A stretch of 64,000 bases of DNA from Flavicella marina. Its GTDB lineage: Bacteria; Bacteroidota; Bacteroidia; Flavobacteriales; Flavobacteriaceae. The position numbers were made by a program, and so were the translations under genes. Where the stretch lies: NCBI RefSeq assembly GCF_009193215.1, contig NZ_VYVA01000005.1, positions 62,001 to 126,000 on the forward strand, in the 5' to 3' direction. Positions 43,701 through 50,639 of the stretch are shown piece after piece (position 1 is the first letter of the stretch; every line of letters begins with the position of its first letter). The notes beneath the pieces were generated by a model. It had not been told where the DNA came from, did no database searches, and was given only the letters and a program-made list of their open reading frames with translations.

Positions 43701-44910
43701 CAGTGGTGTAGTTTACTTCTGGGTTGTCTGGAGATACTCCACCAAATTCAGTCCCACCAGCTGTACCAATAAACCAGTCACCCTCTCTTTCAAAAGAAAG
43801 TTGGGTGTCACCATTATAAAGATAAATAGACGGATTCAAAGACCAAGACTGCTCGTTATAGTTGTTGTTACCATCAATATCGTTAAAACTAGCATTGAAA
43901 TCATTTAGTTGGTATGAGTTATTTGTTCCCGAAACAACAAAATCAAATGTGTATTCGACATAAGCTTGTGTCCCGATACCAGTGATGTTAAATTGAGTAT
44001 TTGCAACAATAGAACTGTTGTATTGATTGTCGTTGTCTAATTTTGTAAGTGTTAAATTCTCTATTGCAGAAATGGTTACCAAAGCATCGACACCAGACAA
44101 TACATTTGAGAATCTAAATACATCACCAAGATCAAAATTTCCATCAACACTTCCCGATTCTTGAATTGCTCCAGAGAATGATAATTCTTCAATACCTTCG
44201 CAAGAAAGGATTGCTTCGTTTGTATAGTTTTGTTCTACAGTGTCTAATATTCCATCATTATCGTCATCAACATCAATGCTGTCTGGAATACCATCACCAT
44301 CGTTATCATCATTGGCAATTACTTCTCCATCAATAGAAATATTATCAATGTAAAAGTATTCGTCATTGTAGCTTATATTACTTCTAAATCTAATTCTTGT
44401 TTCACTTCCTCCAGCGACAGGTAAGGCTTTAGTATAAGAACCTGTATTCTCCTCTTGTCCCGGACTCATTACAATATTTCCACTAGATGCGGTGTTTCCT
44501 TGAAAGGTGTCAAGCAGAAGCCAAGTAGCTCCATTGTTTTCAGAATATTCTATGTAAACAAAATCTGTGTTTTCCATCAAACCTGCTCCTCTATAATCAA
44601 AAGAGAATTCCGCAGTCTCATAACCAGACAAGTCCACGTTTCGAATAATACTTGCCGCATCAGTGCCACTTGTAGCACCAGTCATTAATAATTCTGATCC
44701 TACAATTGAAATTTTACCACTTGCAGAATTAGTATCGTCATCGTTCTCGGTCCAATTGTCAGACCAACCTGTTCCTGAAGTATAATTATTTGAACTCCAA
44801 TTTTCAGTAGCAATTGTAGTTTGACCCAATACATTGAAGCAATTGCTTATGAATAAAGTAAGGATTATATATGCGGATTTATTTGCCATCGTAAAACTAA
44901 ATTTTAGCAT
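37780..44910 (-). CDS. giant T9SS-secreted surface protein with TSP3 calcium-binding repeats
   Basis: 2376 aa. A signal peptide ends ...NCFNVLGQ; an alternative ATG at 44889 (MANKSAYIILTLFISN) fits it equally well. A jelly-roll-like domain follows (about 35-195), then many aspartate-rich TSP3 units (DxDNDGIPD). A 70-residue unit with the core YIxPSGxYxxxGID and LDLDSDNDG appears around 483, 857, 910 and, diverged, 1230. A domain starting NTLWLRADIGVNGG lies near 1363 (LamG-like region). The last 75 residues (GIYILQIKTSKGIVKRKIAL) form a type A T9SS sorting domain. It is exported through the type IX system and attached to the surface, where Ca2+ stiffens the repeats. Probable role: adhesion or polymer binding; no catalytic site seen. 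Confidence 0.88.
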   Translation of the reverse strand: MLKFSFTMANKSAYIILTLFISNCFNVLGQTTIATENWSSNNYTSGTGWSDNWTENDDDTNSASGKISIVGSELLMTGATSGTDAASIIRNVDLSGYETAEFSFDYRGAGLMENTDFVYIEYSENNGATWLLLDTFQGNTASSGNIVMSPGQEENTGSYTKALPVAGGSETRIRFRSNISYNDEYFYIDNISIDGEVIANDDNDGDGIPDSIDVDDDNDGILDTVEQNYTNEAILSCEGIEELSFSGAIQESGSVDGNFDLGDVFRFSNVLSGVDALVTISAIENLTLTKLDNDNQYNSSIVANTQFNITGIGTQAYVEYTFDFVVSGTNNSYQLNDFNASFNDIDGNNNYNEQSWSLNPSIYLYNGDTQLSFEREGDWFIGTAGGTEFGGVSPDNPEVNYTTVHSKNTQYKVRFGFISNIAGTASSNFRETMLDFSCNSTYTDAYIGHIDTDGDGIPNYQDLDSDNDGIPDNIEAQTTVGYIAPNGAYDATGLDTAYSGGLTPVNTDNSSDAVDYLDLDSDNDGFTDTEEAGITLSNLFGMNGLDSNYQNNDNYSDPNGNFDNTQTDNFPDSDEDVLAGGDVDYRDNIINNDNDDDNVNDTTDLDDDNDGITDITEFGTCSGSNSNFIWTTEYTNGSTSVDSGDDPIETDNVKSIDNIGITLSKYSNISTDGDFKINDFLNTISTYSLSQAAVQNGSSTHTFSFDTPVYNLSFILYDIDQNTNSKDNIEITIIDYKGDLYTMASGDYTLGSTNAKSVAPGNVFEGTSAAASNSNTGNITFNNLPVWTTKLILKFSNTDTTDPSGTQDIAIGDLSFCIPANTDGDTVFDFRDLDSDNDGILDNIEAQNTSTYIAPSGDYSATGIDLVYGSGLTPLNSDEDTLPNYLDLDADNDGIPDNIEAQNTQNYIVPSGNYSIFGIDLAYNDGLVPENTDGTDEADYIDLDSDNDTLFDIVESGVGLTDDGNDGDYDGVVGTNGLADSLDSVESGDTYTDVNGIYDASFINVFNDEDSDVNTASGDLDYRDVSNGVDTDSDGVVDSIDIDDDNDGILDVDELECFGSNPTIVVDNFNGTSNNTQSLDGTIANDNGTILNGVDEYIVYDLGNNFPINSSIRIHLWATGLASYKEISISQSTSATANTDINNTQLANTNTIKNSEVVILDYIIKEVDARYIEIRMTERVDYGRIEIVEISSCSDSADSDNDGIINSLDIDSDNDGIPDNVEAQTTLGYITPSGVGSSITDDNNNGLDDNYETPQGGTYLTLINTDSTNDSIYDFLDTDSDNDGTLDIEENGDSDNTVSGIDTDGDGLDDNFEGSNSNDGFVVNNEITNPSTDLPDLDSDVDTQDVDYRDDVIDNVDPAVVGNTLWLRADIGVNGGNDVTLWEDQSDSEADFTGAGTPDNTITANNLNFNPVVTFIPSDNDYLTYSGNLNPATVYYVYNDTSTEASTSAFNSEYGSMGHGHSDDTKFYSDQWANQVVYNGAGYVNGASVTILEHDRPDTYELISNIFTAENTFNNNDNYTVGKDKAGQASTRVIDGNIAEIMVFSERHDGTKRQEIESYLAIKYGFTLSSSNSSSGIIDGDYTLAGNTKTWNYSNNSAFHNDVAGIGRDDSKNLKQRQSKSINSDAIITIGLEAIATTNLNNPNNFDNNKDFLVWGNDNGSLATTTTEVLVCAPEKHLDRTWKIVESGSVVNVEIAVDKSTIDNLLNTGYTQKVLKIADDKDFLINVHYAPLTEKTINGSQQYSTNYDFNGTKYFTYAEVNGIFWNGDSESWSGGSAADGSASTNVADKDKVMVIDSETSYNHALLEQNAIVECVWVKEGSELTIDTDKYLEFDEDFILQGNIRMIGDAQLVQTHPLETNVEGNGKVYRDQKATVSNVYRYHYWSSPVVETQKSTFRVGAVMKDGTSPTTATSTPKDINFVEYTESYDGAITDPITIANYWIWSYVNGSSSADWQHKKDSGILNRGEGFTMKSTGRSPQNFTFVGKPNDGTIEIDVDQDTNSLIGNPYPSALDSYEFLSDNADIINGGTLYFWEHTGEVKKGEGTTEGHNIKGYKGGYSTRNMNMGVAPQTPTSGVDGLGDIEDYNEPGRYIAVGQAFYIGAKEAGTIKFENSQRKYQSINGGDSKFLKSGKKGSKTETPGYSKTEIPTYLKIGFEYDNESNINIHRQIGISFDKRHSFELDYGYDSYAFDVQPTDAYWQFANSNNKYSIAGIEEIHDALTFPITLTLDETKKVKILLDEHRNLEREVYLTDEITHLCYKLSETPVSIELPAGTYTDRFTIGFKDTNTDDTAGVVDLENFDFSFYYENKSRKIIFLNPEEVSISEIQLISTTGTIIKNDRFNTTPSEIEVQNISQGIYILQIKTSKGIVKRKIALY

Positions 44911-44972
44911 AAAATTTATTATTTTAGGAAAAACAATTGGATTGTTTTAGGGGTATCCGTTTAATGAGCCGA

Positions 44973-44980
44973 CAAAAATA
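44973..44980 (-). promoter_or_regulatory. -7 box TATTTTTG for the T9SS protein gene
   Basis: Reads TATTTTTG on the minus strand, 63 bp upstream of the start codon, matching TAnnTTTG. The -33 position is only T/A-rich. Confidence 0.4.
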
Positions 44981-45147
44981 TTCAATAAATGGCTTTTATA
45001 GACTGTTCCAATGTTAAAATATATGTATAAGATACGTTTATAAACATATGTTGATTGATGGCATCCCTTTGGTGCGTTTTGATATGAAATTTACCGAGTT
45101 TCTATAGTTAAAATAAAAGAAATATTACATGTTTAAATCAATAGAAA

Positions 45148-45678
45148 ATGAAAAATAAAAGGTTAATTCTTATAATAATTGTGTTTTGTTCTTTCAATGG
45201 TTTGTTTGCACAATCAAAAAAAGAAGAAAAGAAAGCAAAAAAAGAAAAAGAGTATCAAGAGATGGTGAAGTGGGTTGAATCAAAAAAACTTGAATTTGAG
45301 GCTACTTGGGCGAATGCTCAAGGTGGAGCGCGAATTAATTTGATTGGAAATCCAAATCATATTCGGATCAAAGGAGATAGTGCTTTTGTGTATTTACCTT
45401 ATTTTGGAGTGAGAACTGGTGGTGTTGCTGGCTATGGTGGAGGTGAAGGAGGAATAAAAATTGAGAATAAAATTGAAAACCTGAAGATTGAGTTTGAAGA
45501 TAAAAAACAGCGTGTGAAAATTCATTTTCGTTCGAGCGATATTATAGAAAGACATGATTTTTATATGACACTATATGGAGGAGGAAATACCAACGTAAAT
45601 GTAACGAGTAGTTCTAGAAGTACTATATCTTATGATGGAACTACCAGAGTACTAGTAGAAGAAAAGAAGGAAGAATAA
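45148..45678 (+). CDS. DUF4251 domain-containing exported protein
   Basis: 176 aa with a signal peptide (MKNKRLILIIIVFCSFNGLFA), a lysine-rich linker (KKEEKKAKKEKEYQEMV) and a DUF4251-type beta-domain (FEATWANAQGGARINLIGN, VYLPYFGVRTGGVAGYGGGEGG, HDFYMTLYGGGNTNVNVTSS). The family is common in Bacteroidetes as a periplasmic or lipoprotein-like protein of unknown function. It is a single gene, convergent with the sugar operon and sharing a bidirectional terminator with it. Confidence 0.85.
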   Translation: MKNKRLILIIIVFCSFNGLFAQSKKEEKKAKKEKEYQEMVKWVESKKLEFEATWANAQGGARINLIGNPNHIRIKGDSAFVYLPYFGVRTGGVAGYGGGEGGIKIENKIENLKIEFEDKKQRVKIHFRSSDIIERHDFYMTLYGGGNTNVNVTSSSRSTISYDGTTRVLVEEKKEE

Positions 45679-45710
45679 AAAAAGGTCTGCATTAATGCAG
45701 ACCTTTTTTT
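45677..45710. terminator. bidirectional terminator
   Basis: AAAGGTCTGC-ATTAAT-GCAGACCTTT flanked by A7 and T7 runs; a perfect stem between the DUF4251 gene and the last gene of the sugar operon, usable by both. Confidence 0.92.
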
Positions 45711-46050
45711 ATAGTTGAAAAACTTTTTCTAGTTCAATCCATTTCTCACCGTCTTTGGCCCATGGAAGTTCTTGTTGGTAATCCCACATTAGATTTTCCC
45801 ATTCTTGAACTTTTGGATTGTTGGCATCCATTTCAGCTTTTTTAACTGGATCAAATGTTTCGTCAACTTCCATAATCATAAACATTCGATTTCCTGTTAA
45901 ATAGATTTGCATATCTACAACACCTGCATCTTTTATACTTTTTGTGATTTCAGGCCATGCGTTTCCAGCCGCATGATATTCTTTATATTCAGCTATTAGT
46001 TTTGAATCGTCTTTTAGATCACAAGAATAGCAATATCTTTTTGTACTCAT
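45709..46050 (-). CDS. L-rhamnose mutarotase family protein (sugar mutarotase)
   Basis: 113 aa of the RhaM/DUF718 family: YCYSCDLKDDSKLIAEYKEY with the YxxxH-type segment (EYHAAGNAWPEI), DMQIYLTGNRMFMIMEVD and the WE...Y/Q-P-W tail (ENLMWDYQQELPWA). The family interconverts alpha and beta anomers of L-rhamnose, L-fucose and related sugars. Its start overlaps the stop of the transporter gene by one base (TAATG), so it is coupled to sugar uptake. In this locus its substrate is probably the L-sugar imported by the FucP-type permease. It is the last gene of the operon. Confidence 0.88.
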   Translation of the reverse strand: MSTKRYCYSCDLKDDSKLIAEYKEYHAAGNAWPEITKSIKDAGVVDMQIYLTGNRMFMIMEVDETFDPVKKAEMDANNPKVQEWENLMWDYQQELPWAKDGEKWIELEKVFQL

Positions 46051-47384
46051 TATTTAGATTTTTTATAAGTTATATATCCATATCTAGAAACCACCCCCAA
46101 ACAGATGAGAGGAAGTATGAATGAAAAATTTACCTCAGGAATATAACCAAGTATTTGAACATCTGCAAACCCTGGACCACCCCAGTCTAAAATACTTCCC
46201 TGAATAACAGGCATTAACGCTCCACCTACAATGGCCATAACAAGTCCGGCTGAACCAATTTTTGCTTCGTCTCCCATATCTTTTAATGCAATTCCGTAGA
46301 TTGTAGGGAACATAATAGACATAAATAACGAGATTCCAACCAACGAATACAATCCTGTAGTCCCAGTTAGTAAAATTGCACCTGCACTGAATAATACACC
46401 ACCAAAACCAAATAGCATTAGTATTCTTGAAGGGTTGATTGTTTTCATCAAACCAGTTCCAATCCATCTTCCTGTTAAAAAGATGATCATAGCAGCTACA
46501 TTGAACCATGTTGCTGTCAGTTGTTCGTTTTCCGGCAATCCGTTATTGATATTGTCAACATATTGGAAAATATAGGTCCAACACATAATTTGTGCACCAA
46601 CATAAAAAGCTTGTGCAATAACTCCTTGAACATAATTGTGATTAGCAAATAACTTTTTAAACGATTCTGAAAGCGACATTTTATCTTCTTCTGGTGTCTT
46701 TGGGATTTTGGTGAATAATATAATCACCATAATAGCCAAGACCACGAGACCTAATATTATATAGGGTATGCTAATAACTCCAAGATCATTTTCTCTTACG
46801 GCTGCTTTTGCTGTTTCTGTGAGCGTATCATAAATAAGTGCGCCTGAGGCATCTTTATCGTCAGATTGTAATGCAGATATTACAAATTGTTGTGCTACAA
46901 TCATACCCATTAAAGAACCAATAGGGTTGAAGGCTTGTGCAAGGTTCAATCGTTGTGTTGCCGTTTCTTTTGCTCCTAGTGACAGAATCAATGGGTTTGA
47001 TGTGGTTTCTAAGAAAGCCAAACCACAGGTAATAATCCATAATGAAACTAGAAAATAGTTAAACTCTTCAAATGCAGCCGCAGGATAAAAAAGAAAAGCA
47101 CCTACAGCATAGAGACATAAACCCAGTATTATTCCAGATTTGTAGCTGTATTTTCTAATAAAAAGGGCAGCTGGTAACGCCATGAAAAAATAACCAAAAT
47201 AAAATGCAAATTGTACAAGTGATGCTTGTGTATTTGACAATTCGGGCATTACCTTTTTAAATGCTGAAACCATTGGGTTGGTTAAATCGTTAGCAATTCC
47301 CCAAAGGGCAAATAAAGAAGTAATGATGATAAATGGAAACAAAAGTTCTTTGCTTACCACAGGGATTTTTGAAGTTTTATTCAT
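46050..47384 (-). CDS. FucP-type sugar:H+ symporter (MFS)
   Basis: 444 aa with 12 predicted membrane helices of the fucose permease branch of MFS. Typical pieces: FALWGIANDLTNPMVSAFKK in helix 1, VQFAFYFGYFFMALPAALFI in helix 2, and the GLAFLETTSNPLILSLGAKE segment of this family. It transports L-fucose or a closely related sugar (L-galactose differs from L-fucose only by a 6-OH) across the inner membrane with protons. It lies 85 bp after the SDR gene and is fused to the mutarotase by a 1-bp overlap. Ligand identity is inferred from the enzymes of the operon. Confidence 0.88.
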   Translation of the reverse strand: MNKTSKIPVVSKELLFPFIIITSLFALWGIANDLTNPMVSAFKKVMPELSNTQASLVQFAFYFGYFFMALPAALFIRKYSYKSGIILGLCLYAVGAFLFYPAAAFEEFNYFLVSLWIITCGLAFLETTSNPLILSLGAKETATQRLNLAQAFNPIGSLMGMIVAQQFVISALQSDDKDASGALIYDTLTETAKAAVRENDLGVISIPYIILGLVVLAIMVIILFTKIPKTPEEDKMSLSESFKKLFANHNYVQGVIAQAFYVGAQIMCWTYIFQYVDNINNGLPENEQLTATWFNVAAMIIFLTGRWIGTGLMKTINPSRILMLFGFGGVLFSAGAILLTGTTGLYSLVGISLFMSIMFPTIYGIALKDMGDEAKIGSAGLVMAIVGGALMPVIQGSILDWGGPGFADVQILGYIPEVNFSFILPLICLGVVSRYGYITYKKSK

Positions 47385-47469
47385 TTTAAATTGGTTTTAA
47401 GTTTGGTAAAATTATACATAACGAATTATAAAAAATGTTCGTATCGTTATTAATGAGTAACAAATGATT

Positions 47470-48261
47470 TTATTCTGTTAATAATGATCTATCTAGGTTT
47501 ACATATCCACCGTCAACGGTAATAAATTGACCTGTTGTGTGAGAGGCTTTATTTGAAATAGTGAACAGGGCTTGGTTTCCAATTTCTTCTGGAGTAGTCA
47601 TTCTGTTTTCTAAAGGAATTTTCTTTACAATAGACTTTAATTTTTCTTCACCATTTTCTAATGTCTTAATCCAAGCATCGTAAGCTGGTGTCCAACTTTC
47701 AGCGATAATTATTGCATTTACGCGAATAGAATCTTTGATAAGATCTACGGCCCATTCACGAGTTAGTCCGAGCACACCACCTTTTGAAGCAGCATAACCT
47801 GAAGTACCACCCTGACCAGTAAGACCAACTTTAGATCCGATGTTAAGAATATTTCCTTTAGAGGCTTTTAAGTAGGGAAGTGCGTTTTTTACTACTAAAA
47901 AGTAACTTACCATGTTTAGCTTTAAAGAATTCATGAATTCTTCATAAGAAGAGTCTAATCCTGCGCCATCATTTACACCAACATTATTGATTACAACATC
48001 GATTTTTTTATATTTTTCTACGATCGTAGCAATAGCCGATTCAATTTCATCAGGGTTTGTTACATCTGTTTTACAGAACAAAGCATCTATTCCCTTTGCT
48101 TGTAATTCTTCTGCATATCCGAATCCTCTGTCATTTCTATCAATGATAGCAGGAATTGCTCCTTCGTTAGCTAATTGTTGCAGCATGGTTTCTCCAATAC
48201 TTCCTTTAAGTCCAGCAGCTCCTGTGATTACCACGACTTTTCCTTTTAAACCTAAATCCAT
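47470..48261 (-). CDS. short-chain dehydrogenase, candidate L-sugar 1-dehydrogenase
   Basis: 263 aa classical SDR. The cofactor loop TGAAGLKGSIGE (residues 13-24), the D41 at the end of beta-2 (IIDRND) favouring NAD, NNVGVND (92-98), and the catalytic S143, Y156 and K160 (YAASK) are all in place. Related SDRs oxidise L-fucose and L-galactose at C1 to the lactone. With the lactonase immediately upstream in the operon (10 bp) this is the most coherent role. Alternatives are dehydrogenation of a later ketoacid, as for 2-keto-3-deoxy-L-fuconate dehydrogenases of the same superfamily. Confidence 0.8.
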   Translation of the reverse strand: MDLGLKGKVVVITGAAGLKGSIGETMLQQLANEGAIPAIIDRNDRGFGYAEELQAKGIDALFCKTDVTNPDEIESAIATIVEKYKKIDVVINNVGVNDGAGLDSSYEEFMNSLKLNMVSYFLVVKNALPYLKASKGNILNIGSKVGLTGQGGTSGYAASKGGVLGLTREWAVDLIKDSIRVNAIIIAESWTPAYDAWIKTLENGEEKLKSIVKKIPLENRMTTPEEIGNQALFTISNKASHTTGQFITVDGGYVNLDRSLLTE

Positions 48262-48271
48262 AGTTTTAATT

Positions 48272-49099
48272 TTATAAGTTATAGAATTTGATTGCGTTGT
48301 TTCCCATAATGGCTTGTTGCTCAGTGGTACTTAATGTTGCAATAAATTCTGTTGTTAATTTTTTTACTCTTGTGTAATTCCCCGCTACAAGGCAAACTGG
48401 CCAATCTGATCCATACAGAGTACGTTGCGCTCCAAAGGAATTCAACACGACTTCCATATAAGGATGTATTTGATTTTCAGTCCATGTTTTGAAATCTGCT
48501 TCCGTAATCATTCCAGATAATTTACAGGATACGTTTTCATATGTAGCAATTTCTTTAATCATCGTAGCCCATCCATCAAAGAAACCGTCTTTTATATATG
48601 GTTTAGCGATATGATCAATGACAAATTTTTGATTTGGAAATTTTTTGACAAATTCCAAAGTAGCTCCTAACTGATGAGGGAAAATTAAAATATCGTATGT
48701 ATAATTATATTTCTCTAGTAGAGAGATTCCTCTAGTAAAGTTGGGACGCAATAAAAAATTATGATCAGCTTCACCTTGAACTACATGACGAAAACCTTTT
48801 AATTTGTCCTTATCTTGGTAGTTGTCCAACGTATTTTCAATATTTTCTGATCGTAGATCAGCCCATCCAACAACCCCTTTGATAAAATCATTAGAGGCAG
48901 CTAGTTCCAATAAAAAGTTAGTTTCTTCAAGTGTTTGATCTGCCTGTACAGCAACGCAACCGTCAATATTGTTTTGATTGTATACCAGTTTTAGATCGCT
49001 GGGAGTAAAGTCTTTTCGAATTACTGCCATGCTTTCATCTATCCACTCGTGTTTGATAGGCTCATAGTTCCAAAAATGCTGATGAGAATCTATAGTCAT
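48272..49099 (-). CDS. amidohydrolase-family sugar lactonase (L-fuconolactonase-like)
   Basis: 275 aa TIM-barrel of the amidohydrolase-2 group. The metal-binding H6xH8 (DSHQHFW), QADQTLEE, FVIDHIAKP and the catalytic aspartate in LYGSDWPVC are present. Members hydrolyse sugar lactones such as L-fucono-1,4-lactone or L-rhamnonolactone to the open acid. Here it should convert the SDR product (for example L-galactonolactone) to L-galactonate. It is separated from uxaB by 50 bp that includes a hairpin, and from the SDR by 10 bp. Confidence 0.85.
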   Translation of the reverse strand: MTIDSHQHFWNYEPIKHEWIDESMAVIRKDFTPSDLKLVYNQNNIDGCVAVQADQTLEETNFLLELAASNDFIKGVVGWADLRSENIENTLDNYQDKDKLKGFRHVVQGEADHNFLLRPNFTRGISLLEKYNYTYDILIFPHQLGATLEFVKKFPNQKFVIDHIAKPYIKDGFFDGWATMIKEIATYENVSCKLSGMITEADFKTWTENQIHPYMEVVLNSFGAQRTLYGSDWPVCLVAGNYTRVKKLTTEFIATLSTTEQQAIMGNNAIKFYNL

Positions 49100-49111
49100 A
49101 AGTTATAGTTG

Positions 49112-49138
49112 AAAAGCCTTCTTTATGTAAAGAAGGCC
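49112..49138 (-). terminator. intra-operon hairpin between uxaB and the lactonase gene
   Basis: GCCTTCTTTA-TG-TAAAGAAGGC: a perfect 10-bp stem at 49116-49137, followed on the minus strand by TTTT. Inside an operon this may be an attenuator or RNA-stability element setting lower expression of downstream genes. Confidence 0.6.
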
Positions 49139-49149
49139 TAATGGGTTAT

Positions 49150-50589
49150 TTATTTTTTTATAAAATCTTGTAATGCTTTTTGCATTCCTTTTGTTTCAAT
49201 GGCTTCAAGATGCATTGAAACAGCTTCAACCATACCTTCAATAGCAGAAAGATCCGTTCCCCAGAAATCAGTGTTAGCAAGTGTTGCTTTTACAATGCTT
49301 GCTTGATATCCGTTAGCCCATTGAGTAGCAAAGAATTCTAATGCGGAAGCATCATCTTTTAAAGCAATTGCTTCACCATTTCTTTTTCCTTTGTAAAATG
49401 AAATTAGAGATGCTAAAGAGAATAACAACCCTTGTGGTAAACTATTTTTACGTTTGATGTATTCCAACACAGAAGGTAAAACTCTAGTTTTGAATTTAGA
49501 AGTTGAATTTAGTGAAATACTAATAAGTGCATGCTCTAAATATGGATTTCTAAAACGATCTAAGACATCATTTGAAAATTGATTCAATTCTTCTTGAGAT
49601 AAATCTAGGGTAGGACAGATTTCATTGAAGATTGTATTTTTCAAGTAATTTCCTACAACTTCGTCTTCTAAAGATTCACGAACTTTGTCGATTCCATATA
49701 AGTAACCAACAGGAACTAATGTAGTATGAGCACCGTTCAAAATTCTAACTTTACGTGTTCTGTATGGTTCCATATTATCAGTAAAAACAATATTTAAACC
49801 ACATGCTTCTGCTGGAATTTCCTCTTTTACTGATGCAGGTCCTTCAATTACCCAAAGGTGAAACTGTTCTCCTTCAACAACTAAGTTGTCTTTGTAACCC
49901 AATTCTTCAGTAATAGCGTCCATTTTATCTCTTGGGTAACCTGGTACAATTCTATCTACAAGAGTATTGCAGAAAATATTGTCTTCATTGATCCACTCAA
50001 CAAATTCTTCTCCTAAGTTCCAGTCTGCAGCGTATTGTAAAATGATACGTTTTAAGTTGTCTCCATTTTTATCAATTAATTCACATGGAATTAAAATCAA
50101 TCCTTTATCAGATGCGCCACCGAAAGTTTGAAATCTTTTGTATAGTAATGCAGTTAATTTTCCTGGATAACTAGATTGTGGAGCATCCTCTAATATGTCG
50201 CCAGCATTATAAGAAATACCTGCTTCTGTAGTGTTAGAGATAACAAAACGTAAGTCAGGGTTTTCTGCTGTTGCTAAATAATCTGAATGATTTTCATAAG
50301 GGTTGATTCCTCTTTGGATACAATCAATTATTTCATGCTCTGAGATTGCCTCACCATTCTTAATACCATTTAGGTATAATGTATATAATCCATCTTGATC
50401 ATTTAACATTTTAATCAATCCTTGATCAATGGGTTGTACTGCCACAACACCTGCGTCAAAATCAGCTTTTTTGTTCATTTCATGAATCATCCAGTTAGCG
50501 AAGGCTCTAAGGAAGTTTCCTTCCCCAAATTGGATTATTCTTTCAGTATAAGTTTTTACTGAAGCGTTGGTTCTGTTTAAAGAATTCAT
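49150..50589 (-). CDS. uxaB: tagaturonate reductase (altronate oxidoreductase)
   Basis: 479 aa, polyol/mannitol dehydrogenase superfamily, matching UxaB in length and motifs: IIQFGEGNFLRAFANWMIHEMN at the N-terminus (nucleotide-binding), VISNTTEAGISY, LIPCELIDKNGDNLK, the catalytic lysine region RTRKVRILNGAHTTLVPVGY. It reduces D-tagaturonate to D-altronate with NADH. It lies in the operon after uxaA. No uxaC is present in the window, so its substrate probably comes from the zinc dehydrogenase rather than from galacturonate isomerisation. Confidence 0.93.
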   Translation of the reverse strand: MNSLNRTNASVKTYTERIIQFGEGNFLRAFANWMIHEMNKKADFDAGVVAVQPIDQGLIKMLNDQDGLYTLYLNGIKNGEAISEHEIIDCIQRGINPYENHSDYLATAENPDLRFVISNTTEAGISYNAGDILEDAPQSSYPGKLTALLYKRFQTFGGASDKGLILIPCELIDKNGDNLKRIILQYAADWNLGEEFVEWINEDNIFCNTLVDRIVPGYPRDKMDAITEELGYKDNLVVEGEQFHLWVIEGPASVKEEIPAEACGLNIVFTDNMEPYRTRKVRILNGAHTTLVPVGYLYGIDKVRESLEDEVVGNYLKNTIFNEICPTLDLSQEELNQFSNDVLDRFRNPYLEHALISISLNSTSKFKTRVLPSVLEYIKRKNSLPQGLLFSLASLISFYKGKRNGEAIALKDDASALEFFATQWANGYQASIVKATLANTDFWGTDLSAIEGMVEAVSMHLEAIETKGMQKALQDFIKK

Positions 50590-50639
50590 ACTATTTTATT
50601 TTTAACTTTTAGATGTAAAAGTGTTTGTTAATTTGTGTT

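Noticed and set aside
46135-46509. 124-codon minus-strand frame with many Cys/Trp residues
   Set aside because: Lies entirely inside the FucP-type transporter gene in another frame; the transporter frame is clearly the real one.
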